DNA from: Cardinalis cardinalis
Lineage: Eukaryota > Chordata > Aves > Passeriformes > Cardinalidae
Assembly (NCBI GenBank): GCA_014549065.1
Contig: JACDOX010000034.1
Coordinates: 4,597,065 to 4,661,064 of the forward strand
Direction of reading: 5' to 3'
Length of the DNA stretch: 64,000 bases
In this document: piece by piece, positions 35,001 to 47,645 of the stretch
Position numbering within the stretch: position 1 is the stretch's first letter
Layout: every line of letters starts with the position of its first letter
Position numbers and translations under genes: made by a program
The notes under the pieces: generated by a model
What the model saw: only the letters and a program-made list of their open reading frames with translations
What the model was told of the DNA's origin: nothing
The model's database searches: none

Positions 35001-38000
35001 CATTTTGAAAGTAGTATTTCTAAGAAAAAGCATATGTAAAAGCAGAAATATCGTAAGATATTGAGACTACGGTGTATACTTAAAATTAAACAATAAATAT
35101 TAGGGGATCACTTAATGATATGATTTGGTAATTATTTAGAAACTGAATCTAAAATTCCACTTTCTATATTATTATTTTTTTTCACATCATTGAAAGGATG
35201 TTTCTGAACATTTTATTATTTCAGGAATGAAAATTCAAAAGACTTTAAATTGATAAGATTTTAAACTGTCCTCAGATTTTTTATATGAGCGAACNCTTTT
35301 TAACCGTGAAATTAAACTAAAAGTCAGGATATTAGAAGAAGATGCTGCTAACTAAATTTTACTGACTTAACATATCCAAGTGAAAAAACCACAACAATAT
35401 TATAAATTATTTTCATACACCTTGGTGATTACACAAGCGTGCTATCTTCAAGGGAAACTCAAAGAAGAATGTAATTATCTACAATTTCCAACACAGTATT
35501 TAATGAAAAGGTAGGGGGGAAACACATCTTCTTTCAAGCGACAGGAAAAAACAGAGGGTTTTAAAGCTTTTTGTTGTTGATTTGGGGTTGAGGTACTTTT
35601 GTTTGCTTGTTTTGTTGGTGAGTTTTTTTCTCTTTTTACATTCCCAATTCCCCATTACTTACCAGAACATGACTGCAGAAATCTGCACTCTAAAGAATAT
35701 GCTTATTAATGTGATCTCAGAAAGCAGATTTTATTTTTTCTACACCTCGTGTATTTGTAATGATCCTGACATGCACAGGTCTTATCAAGTACTTCGAATT
35801 CAAGGGTGAAGAGCTTCATTTTATCTGTCAGCTAGGACTTACCAGTTTCTAATACTTTTTGTCCCTTACCTTCCATGGCTATGGAAAGCATTTAAATAAG
35901 GGGCTCTGCACCCACACAGCAGAGGATGCAAAGACCTCACAGGCAGAGCAGGAACAAACAAGTCTTTGTTTCTAGAAGAGAGGGATTTGAGGGAGGAGGA
36001 GGGGCAGACAAGTTAAAAAACATGGGCAAACTTAAGACAATAAAAAAGATCTTGTCCTAAAATATGGCTTCACAATTTGCAGAATATGGTCAACTGCAAT
36101 TGCTGCAATANGCTTTTGAGAAAATTACTGGTCTTTAAATGCTGCACATTAAATGTTCTACTGTCAGCAGCAGAAATGCCTCTTCTGTACTATACCAGAC
36201 AATATCTGACAATTCCTGGAAAAAGTTTAGACTGCTGTCGACATACACGAAAAAACCCAAACAACCAAAACCNAAAAAAAAGGACGAAGAGAGAGAAGCA
36301 ATTACCAGGTGTTAGAGAGAAAAGGCCAACAAATTTTTAACAACTCAAGCATAAAAGGCTAATTTCTCTTCCAAGATCCTCTGTCAGTTGAAAATCCCAA
36401 GTCCCAGGGCAGTGACAGTTTGCAATAACACAGCACCTCTCTCCTATGCAGAATTACATGCAGAGATTGCACTCTTAGTGATTATGAGACACAGCTGAAT
36501 GTTGCTTCTTTTCTACTTATAATTCCACCCTTCAAACCCAAACCTAATTTTAATCAGCCAATTCAGAGACACTATTTAGCTGAACAAACAACAACAAAAA
36601 AGCTCAGGATGCAAGCATACTATAGCTGACTGTCCTTACTAATAAGAATCAATGTTTTCTAATTGGGGAAACTAAAGAACTTGTCCCCTTCAGTTCCATT
36701 TTGAAACTATTGTGCATCATTTTTGGCTATAGTCAGGTTTTAACCTGGTGCTAGTTTGCAACACTTCAACAAAGGCAAAAATCCTCTTTGATTACATTTA
36801 AAAGAGTGGTGAAGAAAAAAAAATACCAGTAGGATCTGAAAGAGTCTCAGAAGTAATAAAAAACATGTTCCAAGGGGCTTTTTAAGAAAGGCTTTCTACA
36901 ACAATTTGTTGTTTAATCAGGATGTAAGTCATGTTTCTGCATTGTATTCTTTACAATGTATTGGTATGTTACTCTAAGGAAATCCCACTCACAGTTTCAT
37001 AATGCTGCTGTTATGAAACAACCTAAAAATCAGCACAATAAAATATTCCATTGCTTTCAGTCTCTGATTAATCTGACAATCCTGAATCTTAGAGTATGGG
37101 GGAAACCACAAATAGACTGTTCTCTGGGCTCATTTTGCTGCTTTAAGTGTACAAACAAATCTTAGTGTCTTAGGCAAACAGAAATATTCACAGACTCCTG
37201 AGCTGAACTTTTGGTTAAAGCAAGAAATATCCAAGGAAAATACTACTACAGAATCATGTCCAAACTACAGACTAATTACTCTGCATTTATCAACTAGTTT
37301 CATTCAAATTAAATTAGTATTTTTCTTTTTGTTTTAGTACCACTATCACATCTGCTGGTTTAAACAATACAAATTAAGTTCCTTTGTCTTTGATAAATCT
37401 GCCATTGTTTTTGAAGTCTATTGTCAAATGTAGATGTGCAATAGCCAGACTGACTTGAGCACCATTAAGACTCTACAGCATGTACAGACTCTTGAATCAC
37501 TGGTAACTAAACTGGAGCAAAAAGCTGCATCAGTTCTTTTCCCCCCACAGCAGTAAACAGCAGTATTTCTAAACCACTTTCACTCAATGTATGCCAGTTT
37601 CAGTCGAACTAAAATATTCTGGCCAGCCAGAAAAGCAAATATAAATTATATTCAGCAGTAAAGTAAGTTAAGTAAGTAGCTTTTAGGAACTTCAGTGCAC
37701 AGATATAAAACAAAACTCTTGAAATAATGGGCTCTTATTAGAACTCTTTTAACTCTCTACATAACTCTTGTTCACTTTTTTAAAAAAATCAATTTTAATT
37801 TTGGAAGGCTAAACGAGCTTTAAATTACTTGACATACAGAACGCAACNGACACTGTAAGTATTAGCACTACAGAACTATATAAGACACAGTGTACTGGAC
37901 AGATTATGAGAAGAAACCTGAACTAATGTTGGTTTAAATTTAAATTTTCTGTATGAAACACTGAAGACTACAGCAAGTGCAGGAATCTGAGCTAACCAAG

Positions 38001-41000
38001 GCCTCATATGTCTGTCCACTGACTCTCTGGCAAAATATATATAATGAAAGCTAGTCCACATGTTAGACCAAAGTTTAATCAGCGAAGAGTCTACATAAGG
38101 CTATTAGCTGTGAACAGTTTCACTGTTTAATCACCACATAATACTTCCTGGGTTAACTAACCAAAAGACAAGCTTCTTTACAATTTCTTATAAAATAATG
38201 TGATGAGTTTTTTAAATGCAGCTTTCCTTTAATTTATTTGAGTGGAACAAGCCCTGTATATATGCATCTGCACATCTTCACTTTTTTTTTTTTAATTTGT
38301 CATAAGCCCATTAGAAATAATTAAACAGAAATTACAAAATCCAGTAAAAACTACTGCAAAAAAATCAACAGTATACTGTCAAGAAACACTTCTATATAAA
38401 AGAAACTACCATCATGTTTCAACACCATTGAATTCAAAGACAAAAAACCTGATATCTTTGAATTTAAGATCATATATGATTAGATATAGACTATATAATT
38501 ACTATATATATATATTTAGATTACAGATAATGAATCATGTTCAAAATGATTCACCTTCAACTTTTAACACAGTATGCTCATTAACAGGAAAGCACAAACT
38601 GCTCTATTAGAAGGATATGGAGGAAAAAGTGTCTCTGTTAGGAGTGCAGCTTCCTTTCACTATCACAGCTGCTTAGCACAACACTGCAAGCATGCATTAT
38701 TTTTACTGGCACCCAGACATCATTAGCAATAAATCTCCTTTCCCGAACAGGATTCAATTACTCTGAAAACAGAACAAACCACAAAACAGGTGCAAACTTA
38801 CATAAACCTACTGTCCTGATAAATTCTTAAGAAAAGTGCGGGTTTCTCTCTCTTTCATAGTCTAGAAATATTCTACCTAAAGTAGGCAACTGCATCCTGA
38901 CACAACACTTGTGAACAGATCTAGTGATTTCTTCAGTCAACTTCAGTTAAGAGGTATAAATACACCCTGCTTTCAAACAAACACAGATTTCATTTTCTGA
39001 TATAGTCATACACAAAAAATAATTATTTATTGTCATTAGCATAAGGCAGCACCTGCCTTTTACAAGCGGATGCTTACCAGTGAAATTTCATCTGCCCCTA
39101 CAGATTTGCAGCAGGCTTTGACAGAAGTCACTGGTTCACTGAAAACTGATGCTGCTTCATCTGTAAACATCTCTGACACACATACCAAAATACAGAAGTC
39201 TTTACCCCATCTTAAGTGATCTCCTGAAACTGATCTTCTGGAAAAACAGAGACAGGCAAGTGAAAAATCTAATACCACAGGACCTTTTTAGATGAGTCCA
39301 ATCCTCCTTTGTTTTACAGGGTATGTAAAGAGGATATGCCATTGTATTTGCAGACCCAAGCCACTTGTGCCTCATGCTCTGCTTTTTGTGCGAAAATTGA
39401 TTGCAGATCTGGAACTTAAGAAGTCTTAAATGCTACTATGATCAGACACAAAGTCTGGGCTTTTTTTTTTTTTTTGACTAGACAAAGGCCAAACCCCAGT
39501 TTTCCAATCTAGACCTCCAGTTCTATCTTGTCCAAAAATCTGCATCTTGAAAGGCTCCTACAAACTAATTTGAAGGAATATATATTAAACAAAGTGCTAG
39601 ATAGGTAAGGAATAAGAAAGCAACACTACGGAATACCTCCTTGTAATTTCTGATACTAAAAAATAAGCAGATGCTCTGAAGTTTAAGCTCTAATTGAATT
39701 TCAACCTTGTTGTGTGTTTGCTTCCTATTTCTTTAAACAGATAAATATGTGTTTCAATTAAATGTACACTTTACTACAGTGTTTCTGAACAAGCTCTTTT
39801 GACTTTTTCAAAGGCACAGTTTTTATATTACAAGAAACAAAGGAAGCAGAAAAACCTGGTGTACATTCTCTGTAATCATACTATCATCATCAGTTTTATT
39901 TCGTTTTCTAATTATGCAGTCAAGCAGCTACTGTACAGAGGGCCCCTATGGCACTTTTCCTAATGATATTAAACATTGTTTTGCCTTACCTTCCCCCTCA
40001 TCCAAAATTCATGCAGAACTTCAAAGAACATTATCTCTAAGTGGGAGTGATAAAGTTGTGGCAGTGATTTCAACCTGAGGTCACACATTTTGCTTCATAC
40101 CCCATTATCACAGCTCCAAGAATTGGAAAACCAGAAGGAAAGAAACTGGGAGTGTGCAACATTGGTATGACCATAAGTTACAAGCCTTTAAAACCCAAGG
40201 AAACTCAAACAGTATCTTGTTTTACTCCAANCCCTACAGACACTTGTCTGACTACTCTACTGGAGTATTAAGGTTCCCATACCAAACCTAAACCAGCAGA
40301 AATCAACTGCCAGTTTCCAGTATTTTCCCACTTTAACTTCATCTTTGAATTTAATATATTAAGCATCCTCAAAAGGCAAATTATTTAAGGTTGCATTTCA
40401 AAACAAAGTCCTATCATTGGCAAACTTAAATAAGAGTTAAAATCCTTTTAATTGTATTTGATACAAAAGCCAATTCTCGGAAACTTACAGCAAAAAAGCT
40501 AAACAAATTTTAAACCTCAACTAGTTCTAGGAAATTTGATTTTATAGGAAAAGCAGATGTTCTTCTACTTCACCAACTCCCAGCCACTCTGAATGCATAG
40601 CTGACCTGCTTCCTATCCAGATGTTTGAGTATCAAGAAAATGCATTGTGTTATCTGAAAGGCTCAAAAATCCAGTAGGATCTGTGAAGAATGACCAATGA
40701 ACAACAGTAGAAAAGACAAAACAGTCCAAAAGATAAGTTCAACCCGATAGTCCAATTCCATCAAGGGAAAAAACCCTCTTCTAAATAAAATAAAAAACCA
40801 AGGCAATTTGAAGCCTCTTACTATGAGGCCTGCAAAGGCACTGAGAAGGTAGGACAGCATGTTTTTACCAGATGCTCCACCAGACAAGAATCCTGCTGAC
40901 ACAAGCCCAAGGACCAACCCCCTCCCATCTCCCTACTCCTTTGATCCCANGAAATCTTTATGACTGCCTGTGCTTGGCATAAGAAGACCCTCCTTTCATA

Positions 41001-44000
41001 CTTAGTTCTTTTCTAGATATTAAAGTTTGTGAATTACCCTAACACAAAACTGTTTTAAAGTCATATTTGTAGACTTGGAGGATGAAAGTGTGACCCACAG
41101 GACTTCACTGACACTTAAATGGTGTAGCTGAAGACTTCTAACGCATTTCAAAGATGTTAGACTTGAGTCTTGGAATGAAGTTATCATCTCCAACTTGGAG
41201 CCCTCAGGTTTGAGACCCAGCCTACCCCACAGCTATTCTGACAGAGGCTTTTCTAATGCATTATTTCTAAAAGCCTGCTCCAAGAAAGAATACATACTAA
41301 TAACATTCATTTATTTTCTGTTTAAAAGCATGAATGCTATACCAAAATGCTCCACACCAAGTCAGTCCACCTAAAATAATTTTTCCAACTGATTTTCCTT
41401 CCATTTGCTCTTTTCTAGACACAATAATGGAAAATTCCAAGCACTGTTTAAAAAAGAGCGATATCCACACCTACTAGAGAAAACAAAGACGAATGCAAAG
41501 CATCCATCTGATGAGGAACATACAGAGACATACAGGCTGTCTCCCTGGAAGCTGGGAATTCAGAAGCAATAAGGGCAAAACCTCTTCATACCTTCTGCTT
41601 CTGAATACTGGAACAGAGGAGTATGTTTGCACATACCATTGAATAGCTTTGTTTTCTTCAATGGCTCTTAAGATTTGTGAAAGTAGCAGAGACATTAATT
41701 CCTCCTTCATTTTCAATCGCCATTAGCATCACTGTAATAACCAAAAGCTTCAACAAGACAAAGATGAATTTATCCTGCTTCTGGATGTATTAGTAGTCAA
41801 AAATATTGAAAACCAAGCCCTTATACTAAAGGGCTGATAAAAAAGGATATGGTCTTCCTCAGGGGAAAATATCAACAGAAGTTTCAACCTATATTAAGCA
41901 CAGAAAGGTAAACTTCTGAGTCATTCACATGCTATTTAGGGTCACAGCACATATTTATTGAGGATCTCCACAAAGTAAATAAATGCAAGGCTCAGTAATT
42001 TAACTCTGTCAAAGAGAATTTTTTTTTCTTTTTGACTGGAGTGATTTAAGGAGGTCACAAGTAAGAAAGCAACAGGAATAGAATTTTGTATTTTCTTGGC
42101 TCAAATGATAAAAACATAAAACCACAATACAATGTGTACAACTTAGGTTTTCAAGGAAAACTCCTTCAAGCTCAACAGCAGCTAGCAGCTTGTCTCTATT
42201 TGCCATCACTCTAGATCAGAAGAGCCCACATGCTTTTTTTTCCTTTCCTGCCCCTTTCAGTTACACTTGAGCTCTTTGACTGAAAAGGTCTGGAACAGAT
42301 TAAAAGTCCGACCACAAAATAAAGAGCCTTGGCATGTACTCAAGCCTGTCTGGGATACACATACACAGTGGGCCCAAAAAGGGAAGCTATGCAGCAAGAA
42401 ACCCTTAATCAGTCTTTTGGACATTTCTAACTTCTTTCAGTTTAACTGCACAGCCTTAACATTTGACAGAGTTTCAGCATGCACAAGACAAGCAGCTTTT
42501 GCCCTTACAGCTGGACCACTCTATTTACAGGAATACAAAATAGTTGTGAAAAGCAAGATTCATCTCACTCGCAACCTCTGTCCATTAAGGCATTTTCCAC
42601 ACCCCTTTTTAATTCCAGTTCATCTTTAGAAATGACAAAGTAATGCATGTAAAGAAAAAAAGATACCCTGCAAGATTACCTGAGTAAATGTAATTGCAAA
42701 AGACAACACTGATTTTCAAACTGACTGCTTCCTTTTCAGCCTTACTCACATACTAAGTAATCATGAAGTTGCAAATTACCCACACACTCCTCTTGCAACG
42801 TGCAAACAGGTCTGTAGCTCTGGCTGGTGTTAAAGCCAGCACAGACATTTGCCAAAGCTGACACCCCACCTTTGGGCTCAAGTTGCATAGTGGTTCAACC
42901 TGTCTACAAACTGGTGAGCAGTTTATAAACAAAGCATGACAATCTGGTGTTTTCCGTAAGTGTAAACGGATGCTGTAAGTAAGCTCTCAAGTCTACAAAC
43001 CAAAATGCAGAATTTCTAGCAGACATTTCAGAAAACAAAACAGAANAGTGACTGTTGAGTTTTGTAGCTCTGTATTTATATGGCATTCATGGAGTTAATG
43101 CCTCTCCCAGAAGGGGCCCACAGTTGTTGTTAGGTCAACCCCTGTAAAGCTTCAAAGGTTTTGCATCCCCTCAGCCTGACCTACTCAGTGATCTGCACAC
43201 TGTTTTCATTTAGCTGCACTGAGTCCAAAAGTAAAGCCTGAAAACCACAATGATCTCTTCTTTTTTTTACTCCTACTGTTTTTCCATGGCTCTGGAAAAA
43301 TAACTAAAATCCAAAGGAGTTGAAAATAGTAAGTTATTGGGAAAACAAATCAAGGGCAAGCTAATAAGGCTGACACCCACAGGTCATGGCTTTACAAAAA
43401 ACCAGAAATTTTAACGCCATACTAAATACATCTTGGATAATCTATGAAAGTATTTTAGAGTTTTCATATTATAAGTGATTTCTATTCATAGTCGTCAGTG
43501 CCAATACTTTATTGAAAAGTTTGCAGTTCTGCTCTTCATATAGATCAAAAATATAATGGAAAAAAATTACATAAAAGTTCTGTTTTGTTGAATTTCTCCA
43601 TCCAGACTTTGTGATCGTTAAGTTACTATTTCTATTTCCAATATTACATAGTCTTTATCCCACAAAAAGGTTATTACAGTAGGAGCAATAAAACAAATGG
43701 AGCAACAAAACAAAAATCATGTTGTTTAATACAGAAAGATTTGTCATGATAATCACTGTGACAAGCTGGAATTATAAGCTGGTATAAGTTTCAAGTGTAT
43801 TTAAACAGCATGAACTATTATTTGACAATGCCCTCTTNAGACAGCACAAAGGAAAGTAAATATTTGTTTAGGAATTAAAAGATTCTTCTATGGTAAAGTT
43901 TTGCTAATTTAAAGGGACGAGTAAGCTTGACTGAAACCATCTCAATAAGTAATTTCTGAATGTCACCACTTTGGGGAACTGTATGGATCATGTGGCAAAA

Positions 44001-44219
44001 TACCAACCCNTAGCATTAGAAACTTGGGTAACATACAGTCCTGGAGGACATAAGCTAATANTATTTATCTTAGAAAAAAAAAAAGTTACTTAAATAAGGC
44101 CTCTACAACTCAAAATATATTTTAATCATACTATAGAAAGGTTTTCAAAATATGCCTGCAAAATTAAAGCTGAGTGAACTGAAGCAAATCAAGAATTCTG
44201 AATTGAGATGAACTTTTAC
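32058..44219 (-). other. YAP1 intron 4
   Basis: This 12.2-kb intron separates the WW2 exon from the zipper exon. It is AT-rich and strikingly free of recognisable transposons. It contains homopolymer T runs (38283-38294; 15 T at 39461-39475), a short TA run near 38503-38515, and a T/G-rich stretch at 35560-35640 with an A/C-rich one at 36245-36285. No coding exon seen. Confidence 0.93.
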
Positions 44220-44333
44220 CAAAGCGTGGGTCAAGCCTTGGGTCTAGCCAAGATGTGGTCTTGTTCTTATGGTTTATGTAGTAAATTTCTCCATCCTGGG
44301 TCATAGCTTGTTCCCATCCATCGGGGAGTGGGC
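44220..44333 (-). CDS. YAP1: YAP1 exon 4: WW domain 2 cassette
   Basis: This 114-nt exon encodes almost the whole second WW domain, starting PLPDGWEQAMTQDGEIYY, continuing to the second Trp (W258 in human numbering), and ending LDPRLDPRF. The product appears identical to human. WW domains are short three-stranded folds that bind PPxY motifs. The exon starts two bases into a Gly codon and ends one base into the next codon, so both boundaries have the same phase. Skipping it keeps the frame and joins SAS directly to AMNQR, which is the single-WW YAP1-1 form. The acceptor is ATTGCAG/GCCC and the donor is CTTTG/GTAAAA; the donor's last exonic triplet is TTG rather than CAG, which could make it a weaker site that permits skipping (inference). 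Confidence 0.97.
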
Positions 44334-47284
44334 CTGCAATATAGAAGGAAGGAGTTGATGGCGGGCTCTTGCTTGCTCCACCTGAAATTGATCTAAAAAT
44401 ATTTTAACATTCTATATATATAACAATACATGAAACAGAAGAGTTTCAAGCTCATTTCTGGGATTAATGGCAAAGAAGTGCTGGGTGGGAAACCAAGGAA
44501 CAGGAAACACATCTATCATTTTTATTTAGGATTTGGANTTTAATTTTCAAGCTTGTTGGTATCCTTTCATATGCTTTTGACATATCATTTTGCTATAGCA
44601 TTCTAGTATGAAACCAGCAATAAGTCAAGCCTGCCAGAATGAAACCAGCATGTGCACCAGGAAAAAGAAGCATAGAATAATCTACCTCTCACAGAAAAGT
44701 TCATCTAGCGATTAAGACACAGCAGCAGCAACAAGCTAACACTAAGGAGATCCTGAAATGATCCTGTGTTTCACAAACAATTAAAAAAAGAAGTGAACAA
44801 AACTCATTTCCTCTTTACCTCATACTCTAACTTTCAGTGAAAGCATTCAAAGCTTAAGCAGACAAAAATGCAAACCGGAAGAACAAGGCAGGCAAACAAG
44901 CAATGACACAGCAAAGGCAAGGAAACACCATAAGCAGTCACAAAGACACAGGGCTATGAACAGCAGTGCAATGTCTCTACAAGCAGAGAGGCACACACAG
45001 GAAAAACTACTTCTAGAAAATGGTCAAAGGGAAGTACATAATAATGATGTAGAGTCCACAGTTGATGTCTGAACATAGCCTGAGGAATGGTTCCCATATG
45101 CTCCCATCAGCAGCTTTCAAGAAACTACCTTTCATTCTTATACAGTTCTTAAACCCCTCGTTCCCATCTCTATATGATCACATACATTTACCCATGCTTT
45201 GCTTAGACTGAAAACTATTTAAAAAAATATATATTTATCTCATCTTATCTGGAAGGTGCTTTACAAATACATGGTTTTGAATTTTTATGCTCACATTGAC
45301 ATGAACCTTCAAAAATGTCTAAATTAGATAGAGGAAGATCTTCCCTGTATTTTAGATTTACATACAATCCTCAAATTATACAACAAAAGATTCACTACAC
45401 ATGTTAAGAATGTAAAAGAAATTAGAACAAACCTGCTGTAGCAGCAAGTCATTGTATTTCAAGTACTCTTAGTCAGTGTAATACAATAATACAACAGCAG
45501 AAGCCATCTGGCTGTTAGACTTGGACTAACAGATTATTCCGTATAATGTAAGATACACTAAGTATCCACAAATATCATTATTTCACACATGAGATTCAGG
45601 TATACCCAAAAATATGTGCCCATCCTGTAAATGTCTACTACATCTATCTTCGAACTACATTAGCTCTTGACTGTAACTTTGTCCTGAAGTCATGCTCCTG
45701 CTGAAGAATTCAGTCTAAAGCTGGGAGAAGATGTAGGGAGGATAGATTAGTTCGCCTAATCTCAAAAGATGTTCTTGGAGAAATGTCAAAATGAGTAAAA
45801 AAANAATTCAATTGCATTCCATTAATATCCCAAGGCATAATCAGGACAAGAATTTCTTACTGTGGTCTTTGAAGATCCCTTGCAAAGTACATTTCTAATT
45901 TAAACTTTCATTTTGGCTCAGAAAACAAAGCCCTTCTCTGACAACTTCACTACTCCATCATTAGTGCTACAGATGAATTTCAAGTGAGGAAAAACAGTGA
46001 ACACTAGGTATTTTCTTCCCACCTCTACTGCTCTAAATGTTGCCTACAAGTAATGAATACCTCAGTTTTATCAGAAGCTAGTGAAGAGAACGGGCAAGAA
46101 AGAGTGACNATACCGCAAATGAGGCTTAAAGCCTAAGACACTCATGGTAGAAAAGGACTTGGATGGAGAAATGTGAGCTCCAGTGCAAAGAATGCTGTAT
46201 TTTGTTACCATACCCAAACACCCGCCAGCTAACCAGTGAGGTTTTTTCTACAAAGCTGGAGCACAGGAGCACAGTGACATGCCCCCCATCATCTAACTGT
46301 AGAAGCCAATGAAGAACCAAACCCACTCCTTTACTGCTGAGCCAGCATGCTAGCCATGCAGGCAGACCTTCTCACCACCACTCTCCTCAGAGTCCTGCTA
46401 AGCCATACATGCCTTGGAGAAACCCAGCAAGAAATTCTTTGTGAACTGCAAAGCCAGAAGAACCCTCTTTGGCTTTAGGAAAAACAAAACCAGCGTTGGG
46501 TGTCAGTCCTGCTGAACACTGAAATCTGTACTGGTCCAGCATGTTCCTTTGTAGCAAGTAAGAACAAAATGCCTTTGAAGAAGGCTGCCAGGAGCTGATC
46601 AGTCCATCCACCTGGTGGAATAATGCTACTTAAGAGATTCAGTGATCTGATGAGTACTAGATTACTACTAGAGACAAACNTGCACAAGGTTCTCTTTCTA
46701 GACAAAATGCACAGCTGTGGAACAGGACAAAAAGGTCCATCCATCTGCTCACCCCGCTGTCACAGCAGCAAGCCTTCCTTGCTAAGTGCTATAAATGACT
46801 GTAGAAGCAGAGCTTTTATCTCTGGAAACTTTTGGCATTAATAATGTAACTTGCTTCCTTGGACAACAAACTGCTCTCATGTTTCTGCTGTCATTGTTAC
46901 ATATTGAAAAGGCAGTTCAAAAATTGAAATTAGTGCCTTCTGTAATTCCTGTTTGGTTTTGTGAGTAATTGTGAAACTAGAAGACATGTCTGATTTTCTA
47001 AAGAGTCACTTGACAAACTCTGTATTTGAGGCAACTACTACAGGAAAGAACTAAACCCATGCTGAGGAATAGGAGACACATTCACCCAGAGCATCTAGGA
47101 AAAGTCCTTTGCAATTACATGCCCACCTCCCCCCAAAAGGCTGAATAGGAACAGAATTTTCAGCGTTACATAACCTAGGTCACAACAGCTGAGTCCTATA
47201 TATTGCTGCTATTCAGACCTTCTCACTAAAATTTCCATAGTTACTGTAGCTCATGTTGTATAGAAACAGCAACACTGGGTCTAA

Positions 47285-47345
47285 CCAAAAGTCCATTTAG
47301 TCCAGACATCTAGCCTGGGGTGATGGACAGATCTTGTTGGCTGCT
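47285..47345 (+). repeat. Possible old interspersed-repeat remnant
   Basis: ACACTGGGTCTAACCAAAAG and TCCATTTAGTCCAGACATCT resemble a phrase (ACTGGATCAGACCAATGGTC, TCCATCTAGTCCAGTATCCT) that I recall as repetitive in reptile and bird genomes. The match is partial and the family unknown to me. Confidence 0.35.
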
Positions 47346-47464
47346 GAAAGTAGCCCATTTAGGGACTGTCACACTCTATAAACTTTTAAATAAAGCACCA
47401 AATACATATAGAGACCTAAAAGGTATAGAGGCTATGAATAGTCACTTGGCCTCACAAGTATGTT

Positions 47465-47645
47465 GGGCACTGGAACAGACTCCTAAGGGACATGGTCATA
47501 GCCTCAATCTTGACAGATCTCAAGAAGTGTTTAGACAATGCTCTTAATGGTGTGACTCTTGGGGATGTCCTGCACAGAGCCATGACTTGGACTCGATGAT
47601 CCTTGTAGGTCCTATCCAAATCAGGATATTATGTGATTCTATCAC
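47465..47645 (+). mobile_element. CR1 LINE 3' end fragment
   Basis: The plus strand reads GGCACTGGAACAGACTCCTA, AGATCTCAAGAAGTGTTTAG, GTGACTCTTGGGGATGTCCT, GGACTCGATGATCCTTGTAG and GGATATTATGTGATTCTAT. This is the last ~180 bp of a CR1 of the same subfamily style as the copy at 15131-15833, more diverged. Confidence 0.88.

Noticed and set aside
39461..39475. 15-T run as the tail of a processed retrogene
   Set aside because: No gene-like sequence or flanking duplication next to it; a plain homopolymer.
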